Source: Acanthosepion esculentum
Taxonomy: Eukaryota; Mollusca; Cephalopoda; Sepiida; Sepiidae
Reading direction: 5' to 3'
NCBI GenBank assembly: GCA_964036315.1
Contig: OZ038517.1
Location: 23,449,162-23,513,161 of the forward strand
DNA: 64,000 bases
The notes beneath the pieces are model-generated. The model made no database searches, had not been told where the DNA came from, and saw only the letters and a program-made list of their open reading frames with translations. The position numbers and the translations under genes are program-made. This document shows, in pieces, positions 45,601 through 56,164 of this stretch (the stretch's first letter is position 1; the number at the start of each line of letters is the position of its first letter).

Positions 45601-46290
45601 TTTTTTTTTTATATAGGAATGCATTGGAAAATGATTTTTTATATAGGAATGCATTGGAAAATGATTTTTACTATAGGAATGCATTGGAAAATGATTTTTT
45701 CTATAGGAATGCATTGGGAGATGGTTTTTACTATAGTAATGCATTGGAAGATGATTTTTACTATAGGAATGCACTGGAAAATGATTTTTACTATAGGAAT
45801 GCATTGGAAGATGATTTTTACTATAGGAATGCATTGGAAGATGATTTTTACTATAGGAATGCACTGGAAAATGATTTTTACTATAGGAATGCATTGGAAA
45901 TGATTTTTACTATAGGAATGCATTGGAAAATGATTTTTACTATAGGAATGCATTGGGAGATGGTTTTTACTATAGTAATGCATTGGAAGATGATTTTTAC
46001 TATAGGAATGCACTGGAAAATGATTTTTACTATAGGAATGCACTGGAAAATGATTTTTACTATAGGAATGCATTGGAAAATGATTTTTACTATAGGAATG
46101 CATTGGGAGATGGTTTTTACTATAGGAATGCATTGGAAAATGATTTTTTATATAGGAATGCATTGGGAGATGGTTTTTACTATTGGAATGCATTAGAAAA
46201 TGATTTTTAATATAAGAATGCACTGGGAAAATGATTTTTAATATAGGGATGCATTTGAATATGATTTTACCTAAAGGAATGCATTGAAAA
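39700..46290 (+). repeat. satellite array, 30/34-bp monomers
   Basis: Roughly 180 monomers of GGAATGCATTGGAAAATGAT plus a T run and ATATA. Two length classes differ by the T run (six or ten T), giving 30 and 34 bp, and are arranged in near-regular patterns. Blocks starting near 40,790, 41,315, 41,840 and 42,366 repeat at about 525 bp, and an AGATA-bearing pair of monomers marks many of the larger repeats. The right edge (45,660-46,290) and the left edge (39,700-39,790) hold older units with TTTTTACTATA. Open frames through the array (up to 213 codons) are artefacts. Confidence 0.95.
39790..40335 (+). mobile_element. LINE 3'-terminal copy inserted in the satellite
   Basis: RT C-terminal codons (CPCLEYCCHIWSGAPAICLE, SFYKYFHGNCSDELFAMVPR and RCNHKFYASSF) followed by the 3' tail GGGGTGATACTGATGAAAAA. 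Satellite monomers abut both ends, so the copy landed in an older part of the array, before the inner units were homogenised. Confidence 0.85.
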
Positions 46291-46514
46291 CAGATGATTA
46301 TTATAGGACTATGATTTTAGTAAATATATTATCAATTATTATGCAATAGAATGAAATGCAAATTATGATAAATCCCTCTTTAAATAAATGCCATGTTCCT
46401 TCAGAATGCAGACAATCATGGCTTTTCATTGATGCTATGTCTGTTGTGAAAGATAATGGATTGCTGTCCAGTTTCCTTCTCTATAGTTTGGAATTAGTTT
46501 TTTTATTTCTTCCT

Positions 46515-46715
46515 GTTAGACTGGTTGCCACCCAAGGCTATGGAGTCCAGTCTACCTTCCTATTTAACTGATGGCAGAAGAGAAGATATAGATTCATGAT
46601 TTCCTCAAAGGCAGTTGTGTGAAAGGGAATAGCTGAGTTTAGAATTTGAACTTGGCTTGCTGATTTCACTTTCTGTGCTGATAACCCTTACTCTACCAAT
46701 CCTGTAGGATTCATC
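46515..46715 (+). repeat. dispersed SINE-like repeat, second copy
   Basis: The block GGCTATGGAGTCCAGTCTAC through AATTTGAACTTGGCTTGCTG matches block two at 10,270-10,450. The family is unidentified. Confidence 0.55.
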
Positions 46716-46719
46716 ACAA

Positions 46720-47240
46720 AGTTGTGAGAACATTCATTCACTCTATTGATTGCATTTATTGAAGCATGACAAATTCTTAAAAATTTTATGAAAATTTTAG
46801 TATTCACTGCATTTTTTATTGCTGCCCACTTACATTACTACTACTCCACAATTGTTCAGCCTTAATCATTATCTGCACCAATAAAATAAATGTCCTTAAT
46901 GTTAGTGAAGAATAATAATTACATGATTAGACATAACATTTCCAAAAGTTTGAGTAAATAAAGAAGAATTTTAGTGATGGATTTTTTTCTTTTTTATTTT
47001 GACACATCATCTTATTTTCATGGAGAATTGCTGAAAATTTGCCAGCCTGACCCACTCTCTAATATCTGTATTTTGAGGTTTCACTATTAAAATACTGATA
47101 CTTTGAAGTGAGTCACGCTGGGAATTTTTCAGCATCCCCATATAGAATATTATTGCCATCAATCTTTGATACCAATTTCAGTCCTGGCAATAAATAAATA
47201 AAATGAGCATGTGTCATTTTTAGCAAGGTTTTTTCTTTTT
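46720..47240. other. no feature recognised
   Basis: AT-rich unique sequence ending in a poly(T) run next to the PLE unit. Confidence 0.4.
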
Positions 47241-47261
47241 TTTTTTTTTTTTTTTTAGAAA

Positions 47262-47964
47262 TAAAAAAATATATATATGTGTGTGTGTGTGTAATTTGAC
47301 AGCAACTTTTCTTTTAAACATGTAGTATTGAATGTTAAAGACAACATAGTCTTGCATATTTTCTTTTGAATTTTCTCATATTCTCTAATGAGACTTTTTA
47401 TTTGAAAATGATTTCGAAATAAGTATTGTCCGTATGATGACCTAGCGCTTTCGAACATTATTGTTCATCTTCAGGGTCAATATTTTTAGTCAAAATTTTT
47501 TTAAACAAACATTTGCCAATTATCTTGTAGCGTAATCATGTTGCTACTTTTTTACAAACTAAATAAATATTAAAATCTTTTTAAATTCAAAAGACGTGAT
47601 GATGTTATCACGTGCAGGGCGAAGTTTTTTATCATGTGACAGCGTGAAAAAGATTTTTTTATACAAGCCAAAAGATCGAAGAATACGTTATAAAATTTAA
47701 ATATATTATAAATATTGTAATATGTTACCAGAAATATTGTAATCTATACGATTAATAAGAGGTCTTTTGCTTTTAATATGTAATGCTTCTAAGATTTTAA
47801 GGCGTCTAATGTCTGTATGTTTATCTATAATATTAGTATTTTTCTATAAGTATTTTACGTATATCAGATTGCATAAGGGAAACTGTATGTGACTTAATAT
47901 GTTGTTTAATGGAGCTAGAATTATTTAGATGCATAGTTAATCTTCTGGAGAGCCGGGTGGTTGT

Positions 47965-48020
<56 letters not shown>
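47262..48020 (-). mobile_element. PLE unit with TA tract seeded at the YIG motif
   Basis: Minus strand, from 48,020: a (TA)n tract read as Tyr-Ile repeats leads in frame into YIGFTTTRLSRRLTMHL, the start of the GIY-YIG domain; its end lies near 47,720 (LKILEALHIK, INRIDYN). Then come untranslated sequence, a hammerhead-like fold (47,438-47,479), and the 5' coding end (MFESARSSYGQYLFRN, then CKTMLSLTFNTTCLKEKLL) that passes into a TA/CA tract at 47,264-47,292. It is about 85-90% similar by eye to the unit at 27.9-28.6 kb. Confidence 0.75.
47438..47479 (-). ncRNA. hammerhead-type ribozyme motif in PLE
   Basis: It has the same fold as at 28,107-28,148: stem I TGACC/GGTCA, core CTGAAGA plus one extra T, stem II GAACA/TGTTC with a four-base loop (one loop base differs between the copies), GAAA, palindrome AGCGCT. 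The core is fully kept although the surrounding sequence has diverged. Predicted cleavage after CTA. Self-cleavage has not been shown. Confidence 0.65.
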
Positions 48021-48023
<3 letters not shown>

Positions 48024-48059
48024 CATATGATGACAAACTAGAATTTTTATACATTTAAA

Positions 48060-49000
48060 TACATAACAATATTTACAGTATTTCAGGTAGGCTTGGAATC
48101 TGTTAATATCTTCAAGATTTGGATTGATGCATTATCTTTCCATAAATTCAGAACATTGCAAATTATACTAACATTGTTTTAAAAGAGTCAAATGCATGTG
48201 ATACATGATTGACCAATGAAAATCAAACAACACAAAAGTGATAAATACCTGAATTTTTTTTCTTTTTTTCCTCCATATCTCATACTCTGATGTAGCTTAA
48301 ATAAAAGTGAAACAAGATTGATAAACATTTCCGATTTGCTCATTATCTTATTTTGTCAGATTCTGATCCATATTTGATCCCAAACAAACAAATAACACAC
48401 ACACACACATATGTAAATGATGTTGAAATTTTTTTAGACAATATTTAAATTTTAGCATTGGATAAATCTATTAATCTATATATATATATATATATATATG
48501 ATAGTCAATAGGTAAAACAATACTTAGTGTTTGCTGACGTGTTTAGTCATCTGGCTTTATCAAAGCAAGTAATGATATTTTGTTTTGTACATGCTGTCTA
48601 ATATAAGCAAAAGTGAAATGTTAGTTACTAAAAAGCATCCTTGAAAATTTATAGTCCCAACTATAATATTATAGAATGGACGATAATATGAAATCCCGCC
48701 AGCTACAATATCCCGCCAGCTACAATATCAAGAAGCAAATCGGTATTTTACAAAAACATACTAAATGTATTGATTCGCAAAGTGGATAAGAGAGACTTTC
48801 ACAAATGGGAGCATGGCTACCAGGGTTCAGATGAAATGTTACACACAAAAACTTTAGTTTAAAATTATCTTGATGATGAGGAAAATCTCCCTCATGGAAG
48901 ATTTTCCATAGTTACTGAACTTCATGGCTCTTGTTTTTCACATTTTTACATATATTGTTTTTCCTAGTGTCTATCTTATTCATTTTATCTTTTCTACAGA
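48060..49000. other. no gene seen; short microsatellites
   Basis: Includes a TA tract at 48,478-48,500 followed by antisense sequence GCTTTGATAAAGCCAGATGA, which resembles PLE-type untranslated sequence, and two adjacent copies of ATCCCGCCAGCTACAATAT near 48,700. No exon was seen. Confidence 0.4.
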
Positions 49001-49035
49001 TACATTCTGAGAACTTTCACACACACACACATTAC

Positions 49036-49104
<69 letters not shown>

Positions 49105-49400
49105 TGAATTGGACATAGTCTGACAATTTATTTAAAGACATTTATAATATGTTTAACGTTCTTTTTATAGATACAAGTATTTAAGCAAAAGCTCTGTTTT
49201 ATAATAAACAATATTAAATAACATTTACCGGCCTGAATGTCCGAGAAATTTTCATTTTGTTGGAGAACAAAGATTTTCTATGAAAATTTCTTGGACATTC
49301 AGGCCGGTAAATGTTATTTAATACTGTTTATTATAAAACAGAGCATTTACTTAAATACTTGTATCTATAAAAAGAACGTTAAACATATTAGAAATGTCTT

Positions 49401-49448
<48 letters not shown>
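49036..49448. mobile_element. 127-bp inverted repeat between two TA tracts
   Basis: Arms 49,128-49,254 and 49,281-49,406 are reverse complements with few mismatches around a 26-base loop. The shared inner end is GGCCTGAATGTCC and neighbours. Both outer ends run into (TA)n tracts (49,036-49,100 and 49,404-49,448). The layout is that of the PLE fold-backs, but no PLE coding segment is recognised. Confidence 0.75.
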
Positions 49449-49451
<3 letters not shown>

Positions 49452-49739
49452 TGATTAAATAACAGGGGATTATGAATATAACCATTTTAAAAATTTTTTA
49501 ACATCTTCATAGTTATGTCTGTTGACTTGGGACAGGAGCAGTTCTTGTTAAAAGGTTAAATTCATTAAATTATTAATGGTTAAATTCCCTCCTCTTATTG
49601 AATAAATATACATAATACATAAACTTATCCTATACTAAAAGAATTATTTTAAAAAATTCAACATCATTTACTCACTTTTGTTTATTAGACAAATATATAT
49701 ATATATATTTATTCAGACATATATATTAAAGCAGCCCAC

Positions 49740-50172
49740 ACTCAACAAAATTATATTTCAAACCAGTCACAACATATTACAATGCATTTAAACATATTTC
49801 TGTTGATAACGTTTCTTTCTCTCATGTGGTCATGTACGACGTAATAGAACCCCATTACAAATTTACAACCAGCATCTGCTATTCCACAACCATTATCATC
49901 ACATAGCAAATTTCTATGTAAGCATAACATGATGAACATCTCTGTTGTAATGTCCATATAATTACTTTGATGATGGCTCATGTGAGCTGAAAGTTTAGAT
50001 TGAGCAACAGCATAATAAAAAATATCCAAATGTTGGATAGTTTTTGCCTTTATTTTTTTCCAAACCTAAAGCCACTATATGAAGCTTAGAACGGCTCATG
50101 ATCAAACATAATAAACATTCATTGTCTGTTATATTTAACAATATGTTTGAATAATGATCTACTGCCCCAATA

Positions 50173-50216
<44 letters not shown>
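49740..50216 (+). mobile_element. PLE untranslated and 5' coding end running into (TA)n
   Basis: The segment CATGTGGTCATGTACGACGT corresponds to CGTGGTCATGTGTGACGTCA at 11,840, and GGCTCATGTGAGCTGAAAGT to GGCTGATGTAAGCCGAAAGC at 12,008. The coding end is degraded (IFNNMFE then stops, then a LLP-like CTACTGCCCCAATACAC), and the (TA)n at 50,177-50,216 begins exactly there. Confidence 0.6.
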
Positions 50217-50221
<5 letters not shown>

Positions 50222-50247
50222 ATATTAGAGTGTGCAGCTTATATTTT

Positions 50248-50781
50248 ATAAAGAAACAATTTATATAAAGAATTAAATAACAATGTTAATGTGATTAATG
50301 GCAAAATCACTTCACTAAAAAGACTTAATGAAATATTAACTTACTATCAATTCCTTGAACAATAAGATCCTTATATTTGAGTTGTTGTCAGCTGGAAGAC
50401 ACATGTCAAGTACTTTTGACAATTTCAAATTGTCATCTTCAGGGCGCAATTTATATATATAAACTGTTATATATATAACTGTCATTAAATAGCATAATTT
50501 TTATAAAAAACATTTTTCAGTCTACACATATTTTGTCTTAGTGTTGGCTTGTGTATGGGAAAATTGCACCCTGAAGATGACAATTTGAAATTGTTGAAAG
50601 TACTTGGCATGTGTCTCCCAGCTGACAACAACTCGAATATAAGGATCTTATTGTTCAAGGAATTGATAGTAAGTTAATATTTCATTAAGTCTTTTTAGTG
50701 AAGTCTTTTTAGTGAAGTGATTTCGCCATTAATCACATGAACATTGCTATTTAATTCTTTGTATAAATTGTTCCTTTATGA
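50248..50781. mobile_element. ~205-bp fold-back carrying hammerhead-like cores
   Basis: Arms 50,248-50,452 and 50,561-50,781 are inverted copies around a loop of about 108 bases. The right arm has a 12-base local duplication (AGTCTTTTTAGTG) absent from the left. Each arm holds a hammerhead-like core, on opposite strands. A (TA)n tract touches the left arm. Confidence 0.8.
50566..50611 (+). ncRNA. hammerhead-like motif, right arm
   Basis: CTGAAGA, one extra T, stem II GACAATT/AATTGTT with a three-base loop, GAAA, palindrome AGTACT, T, then GG pairing with the preceding CC. Stem I is short (two pairs plus a mismatch). In the left arm GAAA has become AAAA, so only the right arm keeps the core. 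Confidence 0.5.
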
Positions 50782-50819
50782 TATAAAATCTATACTAAGA
50801 TATACTTACAATTTGTTTT

Positions 50820-51290
50820 TATCACACTATTTCAACCCTTGTTATTGTCCAGCTTTCATCAGGTGTTTGTCAGTTTGGATAACCTTCAGGGAGTTTTGAA
50901 CCAAAGACTTTATTTAATATACCAATGTAGATTTTTCTCATTCCACTATGTCTTGGGATATCTCATCTTGTTCTTATCTAGTACAGCTAAGTTATTGTTC
51001 ACCCAGTTTTTACTGCTCAGCACTTATAATTACTGTCACCAAATCCGTGAAGCAAGACAATTATCTACACCGAAACTTTGTGAAATTAACAACAACAAAG
51101 ACAATAGTCTGCATTTAAATCTTGATAATGCCTCATACCAGAAATTCAGACAGAAATTACTTTTAATTTTTTTAACTATTGTCTTGATCTTGATAATAAA
51201 AGTTGTTATTATAGACACCATGTTTTGGCCATGTACTCCATGCTATCTTCAGGTGTCCATTGTTTGGGCTGAAATAGGCTAATTATCTTC
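50820..51290. mobile_element. diverged hammerhead-type retroelement segments
   Basis: Minus-strand blocks CACCTGATGAAAGCTGGACA (about 50,862) and CACCTGAAGATAGCATGGAG (about 51,250), and the plus-strand run GACAATAGTCTGCATTTAAA followed by CCTCATACCAGAAATTCAGA, echo the SINE core and tail. They are too diverged to fold convincingly. Confidence 0.4.
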
Positions 51291-51549
51291 ACTAGAAATA
51301 TCTGAAAATGCCATGGGTGTCATATTTTAATTTTCTGATGAATCTTAATTTTTAAGTTAATGATTGAATAAGCTCATTGTGAATTCTATAACAATAAAAT
51401 AACTAGAATTTCCCCTATTGCATCATTGAATACTTGTACATAATAACTGTAAAAAGAATATTGCAATAACAATCATAAATCTGAATGCTGGTCACTATTT
51501 TAAGAAGTAAGGGGATACAAATGAAAAGATTTGAAATTGACAACGTTCT

Positions 51550-51810
51550 CCATTTCACTGAAACTTTCATTAAACACTTTTATCTTTTCCTTCTTTCATC
51601 TATTTTCTCACTGAAACCAAGTAGCGTCTCTGATGTCTTGTTTTTCCACACAATCAAAACAGTCTATTATTTATGAGGTATTGGCAGGAGACATTAAACA
51701 CTTCAAACTTCCCTTCTTTCTTTCATTTTCTCACTGAAACCAAGTAGTGTCTTTCCCCCTCTTTCGATGTGACGAAAATGGAAGAGTCCATTATTTATGA
51801 GGGTGTAACA
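51550..51810. repeat. ~140-bp direct duplication
   Basis: The block TTTTCTCACTGAAACCAAGT followed by AG(C/T)GTCT occurs at about 51,607 and 51,729, with flanking ATTAAACACTT and TATTTATGAGG also repeated. Confidence 0.7.
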
Positions 51811-52311
51811 TTTGTGTGAACAAACTAAGGAACTAATGAAGGGAGAGACACACACAATTATTATATAAATTATTGCCTAATTTTATCTCTGTGATGCCAG
51901 TTCTTTTCTACTAAACCAGTGTATTTTGTTTTATGACCTGAGCCAGGGATTGAATTCCTGGTCACGAGATGACAGTGAAACAACATCAGCTTGTTAAACT
52001 GAAATGAACAAGAACTGGCTTTACAGGGACAGAATTACACAATAATTAACATAATTATGCCATCCAGCCAAAACAATGGACACTTGAAATTAGCCCAAGA
52101 GTACTTGGCTGAAACGTTGTGTCTTTATTAATAACATCTATGATCAAAAGAAGAGTCCAAATAAATATTGACAAATTCCTCATCTAAAAAATGAAATGCA
52201 AAATTATATTTGTGAATTAATATCATTTAATTCAAAAGTATCAAGGAAATACTTTGTCAGAATCTCTGGTATTTCAGCAATTCTCACACACACACACACA
52301 CAGACACATAT

Positions 52312-52800
52312 ATATAAGGTCTAATCAAAACAGTATCAGGGCTGTTGCTATGGTAATGGAGCTAAAGTATGCAGAGTGAAGCTGCTTGGCACAGATTGTC
52401 CTTTGACTTCTTTTATGCATGCACACTCAATTACAACGTTCTCACTCACTTCCATTGTTTATAGAAGTTCTTGGAAGGAAAGCGTGTAGAGTGTGGTCGT
52501 CTCATCACACCACAGAGTTTCCATAACTTGTGCAGCAGTTTTTGCTCAAGCATAACATTTCCCAGGTCTGATAACCAATATATTTCCCAGATTTTGCCCC
52601 TTGCGACCTTTTTCCTCTTCAAAAATCAAATCCCGCTTGAAAGGAACAAGATTTCAAGACATTAAGGAACTCTGGGGAAATGCAACGAGGCAGCTACTTG
52701 CTATCCTGAAAAAAGAGTTTTGGCAATAATTCCATCAATGGAAATGATGTTGAATAAATTGTGTAGCTTCAGAAGGGGACTATTTTGAAGGAGATTAAAT
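52312..52800 (+). mobile_element. mariner-family remnant, internally deleted
   Basis: The start AAGGTCTAATCAAAACAGTA, then TCAGGG is terminus-like. The last third encodes, with shifts, YFPDFAPCDLF, which echoes the family's YSPDLAPCDFF, then GTRFQDIKELWGNATRQLLA and ASEGDYFEGD, the C-terminus of a mariner-type transposase. The first two catalytic regions are deleted. Confidence 0.6.
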
Positions 52801-52828
52801 GCCGAACTGATATATGTTGTAGTTTTCA

Positions 52829-53324
52829 CTATTTACATTATTCAGACTATTGTCCTCATCTTTGTCGCCATATTTATTACAATGTTTCAGCCATTGTATG
52901 CTCCTGCCTTCTTCAGGTGGTTGGAATGTTGAACTGAACACTTTATTTTGCTCACTGGGATAGACTGTTCTAGTTCCACGTGCCATGTTTAATGGATATC
53001 AGTTGTCAGTTATCTCATGTTAATTCCCCTCTCCAAGTTCTCCACTGCCTTAACCAGGTATTGAACTCACACTCTTTGGGTCCTGTCACTGGATCTAACT
53101 AACGCCTTTATCCACTGTGCCATGTGTCCTAAAAATGGCACGTGGGACTAGAACAGTCTATCCCAGTGAGTGAAATAAAGGGTTCAGTTCAACATTCCAA
53201 CCACCTGAAGAAGGCTGGAGTGTACAACAGCCAAAATGTAATAAATATGGCAACAAAGATGAGGATAATAGTCTGAATAATGTAAGTAGTGTATATAATA
53301 CCTCATCTCAGAAATATAGACAGA
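52829..53324. mobile_element. inverted dimer of hammerhead SINE, 11-bp TSD
   Basis: TGTAGTTTTCA lies at 52,818-52,828 and 53,325-53,335. The left arm is antisense from a tail-less 3' part through core and tRNA-like head (to about 53,131). The right arm is sense, begins at ATGGCACGTGGGACTAGAAC and ends in the full tail CCTCATCTCAGAAATATAGA, then CAG. The sense arm is missing the whole head. Confidence 0.85.
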
Positions 53325-53589
53325 TGTAGTTTTCATTTTATAGCATAAGTCCAGACCTTGTATAGGCTAAAAAGTGCTTGGTTCAACCTACTTCCCAACA
53401 TCTGGTCAGTAACCTCTACAATCTGAAAAGAGCTGATAAGCTGTAAAAAAAAAAATCAAATCCCAAAAGTTGACCAAATGTCTGAACATTTTCTTGGTCA
53501 AGACAAGGATGTTTGGGTACCCATCCCCCTATTACAAATACAGTTAAATAAAAAATAAGGATTAGACAAGAATGGAAACGACAATTACT

Positions 53590-53810
53590 GTATATACTCA
53601 TGTATAAACTGACTTCATTTATAGTGCGACCGCTGAATTGTTTTGCCTGAATTTTAACCCCTCTAGAAAAAATTGACGTCTATAGTGCAACAGTCATCAA
53701 AAATGCATGATTTTTAACCACTTCTAAAAAGGCACCTGTGTATAGTGCAACTGCCTACTATTTTGTGTAAAAACTGACCATAAAAACTTGCACTATACTC
53801 AAGTATATTC
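53590..53810. mobile_element. MITE-like element with imperfect inverted ends
   Basis: Left TATATACTCATGTATAAACT and right (other strand) GAATATACTTGAGTATAGTG are alike. The inside has repeated TATAGTGCAAC motifs. The flanks give no clear duplication. Confidence 0.5.
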
Positions 53811-53954
53811 TATATTTTGATGTATTTGTAATTGCAACTGATTTTACTGTTGAATTATATTGCAGTTAATGCTTATATAAAAAAATAATTGCACTTGATC
53901 AAGGATGAGTTAAAAAGTAATGCCTTCTCGATTTTAATTTTAAAAATATTAGAA

Positions 53955-54275
53955 TTTGTATTTACATTCAGACTAATATCTTCATCTTTGTTGTTATTAT
54001 CAAAACATTTCAGCTGTTGTGACCTCTGGTCTTCTTCAGGTATCTGTCAATCTGAGTAACCTTCAGGGGATTTCAAATTGAATCTGTTATTCAATCTACA
54101 GAAGAGGAAAATTCTAATATGAACCAATCGGCATCTTCTATCTTCTTGAATCCCATTCATCTTTTATCCTTTCCTCAATCCCCCCGATACCCAGGCTTTT
54201 CTCTCACTTTCACTCTCTGTGCCCCCTGTGTACTAGTGGCATTCCTACCTTGCTTGGGGTGAAATAATGAAAAAA
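53955..54275. mobile_element. diverged hammerhead-type body followed by LINE tail
   Basis: The minus strand at 53,955-54,100 shows ACCTGAAGAAGACCAGAGGT, then CAGCTGAAATGTTTTG and ATTAGTCTGAATGTAAAT. At 54,125-54,275 the plus strand has the LINE 3' UTR and tail (CCTTGCTTGGGGTGAAATAA). Confidence 0.6.
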
Positions 54276-54289
54276 AAAATTAAAAGAAG

Positions 54290-55980
54290 TAACAACAGTT
54301 ATCTCCCTTTAATTTTCTATCTTTTGATTTCTCACTTCAGTGAGACATTTGACATAGTGAAAATTCAATTTAACACTTTTGGTGAAGCTAGTTTTCAGGC
54401 AAATGATATTCACTGTGTTAGTTTTAAACAGAATCGGCTAGCAAGCAGATAACTTTGTGAGTTAGTTCTCTTGGCACAGAGAATTAGTCTGAACCTGAGA
54501 AAAGGTTGAAATAGACATGTCCAGATTCATACCAATGGGGAACAAAAGATATTCCTGGATGGTAACTGACGACCTCACCCTAACTTAAAGTTAGTAATCT
54601 TTTAGAGTACAAATATCGCCTCTTGTAAGTACAATGTTTATGTCATATTTTATTGTTGCTTTACATTGTTACAATTAATAAAAATGGTATTTTGGTACCC
54701 TTCTTTCCACGTCCCTTAGTACGTTATATTTATATGTTTGGGAGCTCCTTGAGGTATGGAGCCGTTATAAAATAACAATCCAACAGTTGCTATGATGGCC
54801 TTCCATTTTGAAAACAATGAAGCATTATTAATGAGATGAACTTTCAATGCTGTGCTGTCCCAGAAGGAAACCATTCAGAGCAAAAAAACTATCTCCCTTT
54901 GAAACCATTTTGGACACATGTTCATATATTAACGACATCTTCATCAATGAAAATATAGTGCCCATGATGTGCATTTGGTTGTATCTGGAAAGATTTGGGC
55001 TAACATTCAAGAACATGAAGCAATTAGAGAATCTTGCCAGAGTGTTAAGTTTGCAAGTCAAGGGGAGGGGACAGAAAACTTGAGCTCCTGGGAATCCTTG
55101 ATGTAATTTCTTGCCACAACAACTTTGTGCGAACAAACTTGCAAGCCACTTACCTTTATGAGTGAATATGGTTATATCCAGCTAGAATGATGAAGTGAAT
55201 GATACCTCCTCAAATGGATGGTAAAGGACACTATTAATCCTAATGATCCTGCACAAAGTGATTGGCATGTGGGTTGATGCAAGTTTTCTCACCCCTAGTG
55301 TCTCACTGGAAATTGATGGTTCCATCGTCAAGGATTTGTGCTAACTACATCATGTGAAAAATGTTCATTTTATCATTTTGGCCGAGCTCAGTTCAACAAT
55401 ATACGTCGTCAACCTGACAATCCTGTTGTGGGTGGCACGGTTGCCATTGATCTAACCATAATGTGCGCATCAATGGATCTCTGATTTTTTGACTGGGTAA
55501 GTAAGAATATGCATGAAGGCTGCAAGTGAAAGACTGATAAAATGATGGCTCAAGCAAACTTGGGGACTGAAAGAGTACAGTTTATCTATGGATGTGTTGG
55601 AGGTGTTTATTTACTTACTTTTCCCTATAAAGGATGATAACTCAAAATGCAATGGAGTTACATCCCTTGTCTCCTAGTTGGTCTGCAGCACTTCCAAATT
55701 CAACATGGTGATAAACTGACATGCATGAGGAACTCATAGTTTAAATCCAAACAAATCCTTGTTGTTCTCAGGCAGTAAATGAATAAAAGTTATTTTATTA
55801 TGTGTTAAAATACACTTGTCTTTTATTTTCATTCATTTTTGTTCATCCCAATAACCTGGGATATGATAAAATGCTACTAGTCTAGACGAATCAAAACAAA
55901 GCCAACAATCTGACCAGGGTAATACAGAGATGGTTTGATGTAAGAAATAAAGGAGATGAATTGGTGCATTCTAGTCAAAT
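54290..55980. other. no gene recognised
   Basis: Sequence of moderate complexity with short open frames on both strands. None has splice sites in phase or a known motif. It could hold decayed transposon sequence. A 28-bp direct duplication (ACCATACATCAGCAAAGCAA and beyond) lies at about 55,986-56,041. Confidence 0.35.
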
Positions 55981-56164
55981 AATAACCATACATCAGCAAA
56001 GCAAGTATCTTTACCATACATCAGCAAAGCAAGTATCTTTAGATGAAGCAGACTTTGTAAGATGAGTCAGCTTATAACTGTTAAAAATTGTGGACTGACT
56101 AGGTATAACAGAATAACAGGTCTTACTGTAAAAGAACAAGTCTTGCTGCAATATATTTGAGGTT

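Noticed and set aside
40790..46223. Long open frames (64-213 codons, MHWKMIF / MHSYIKN repeats) on both strands
   Set aside because: They are translations of the 30/34-bp satellite monomers; open frames arise because the repeats lack stops in some registers. No splice sites or promoter.
40336..46290. CRISPR-like regular array
   Set aside because: Repeats are contiguous without unique spacers, in an animal genome; it is a satellite.
54828..55136. 102-codon minus-strand frame as a gene
   Set aside because: No splice signals, motif or start context; overlapping plus-strand frame of similar length shows chance openness.
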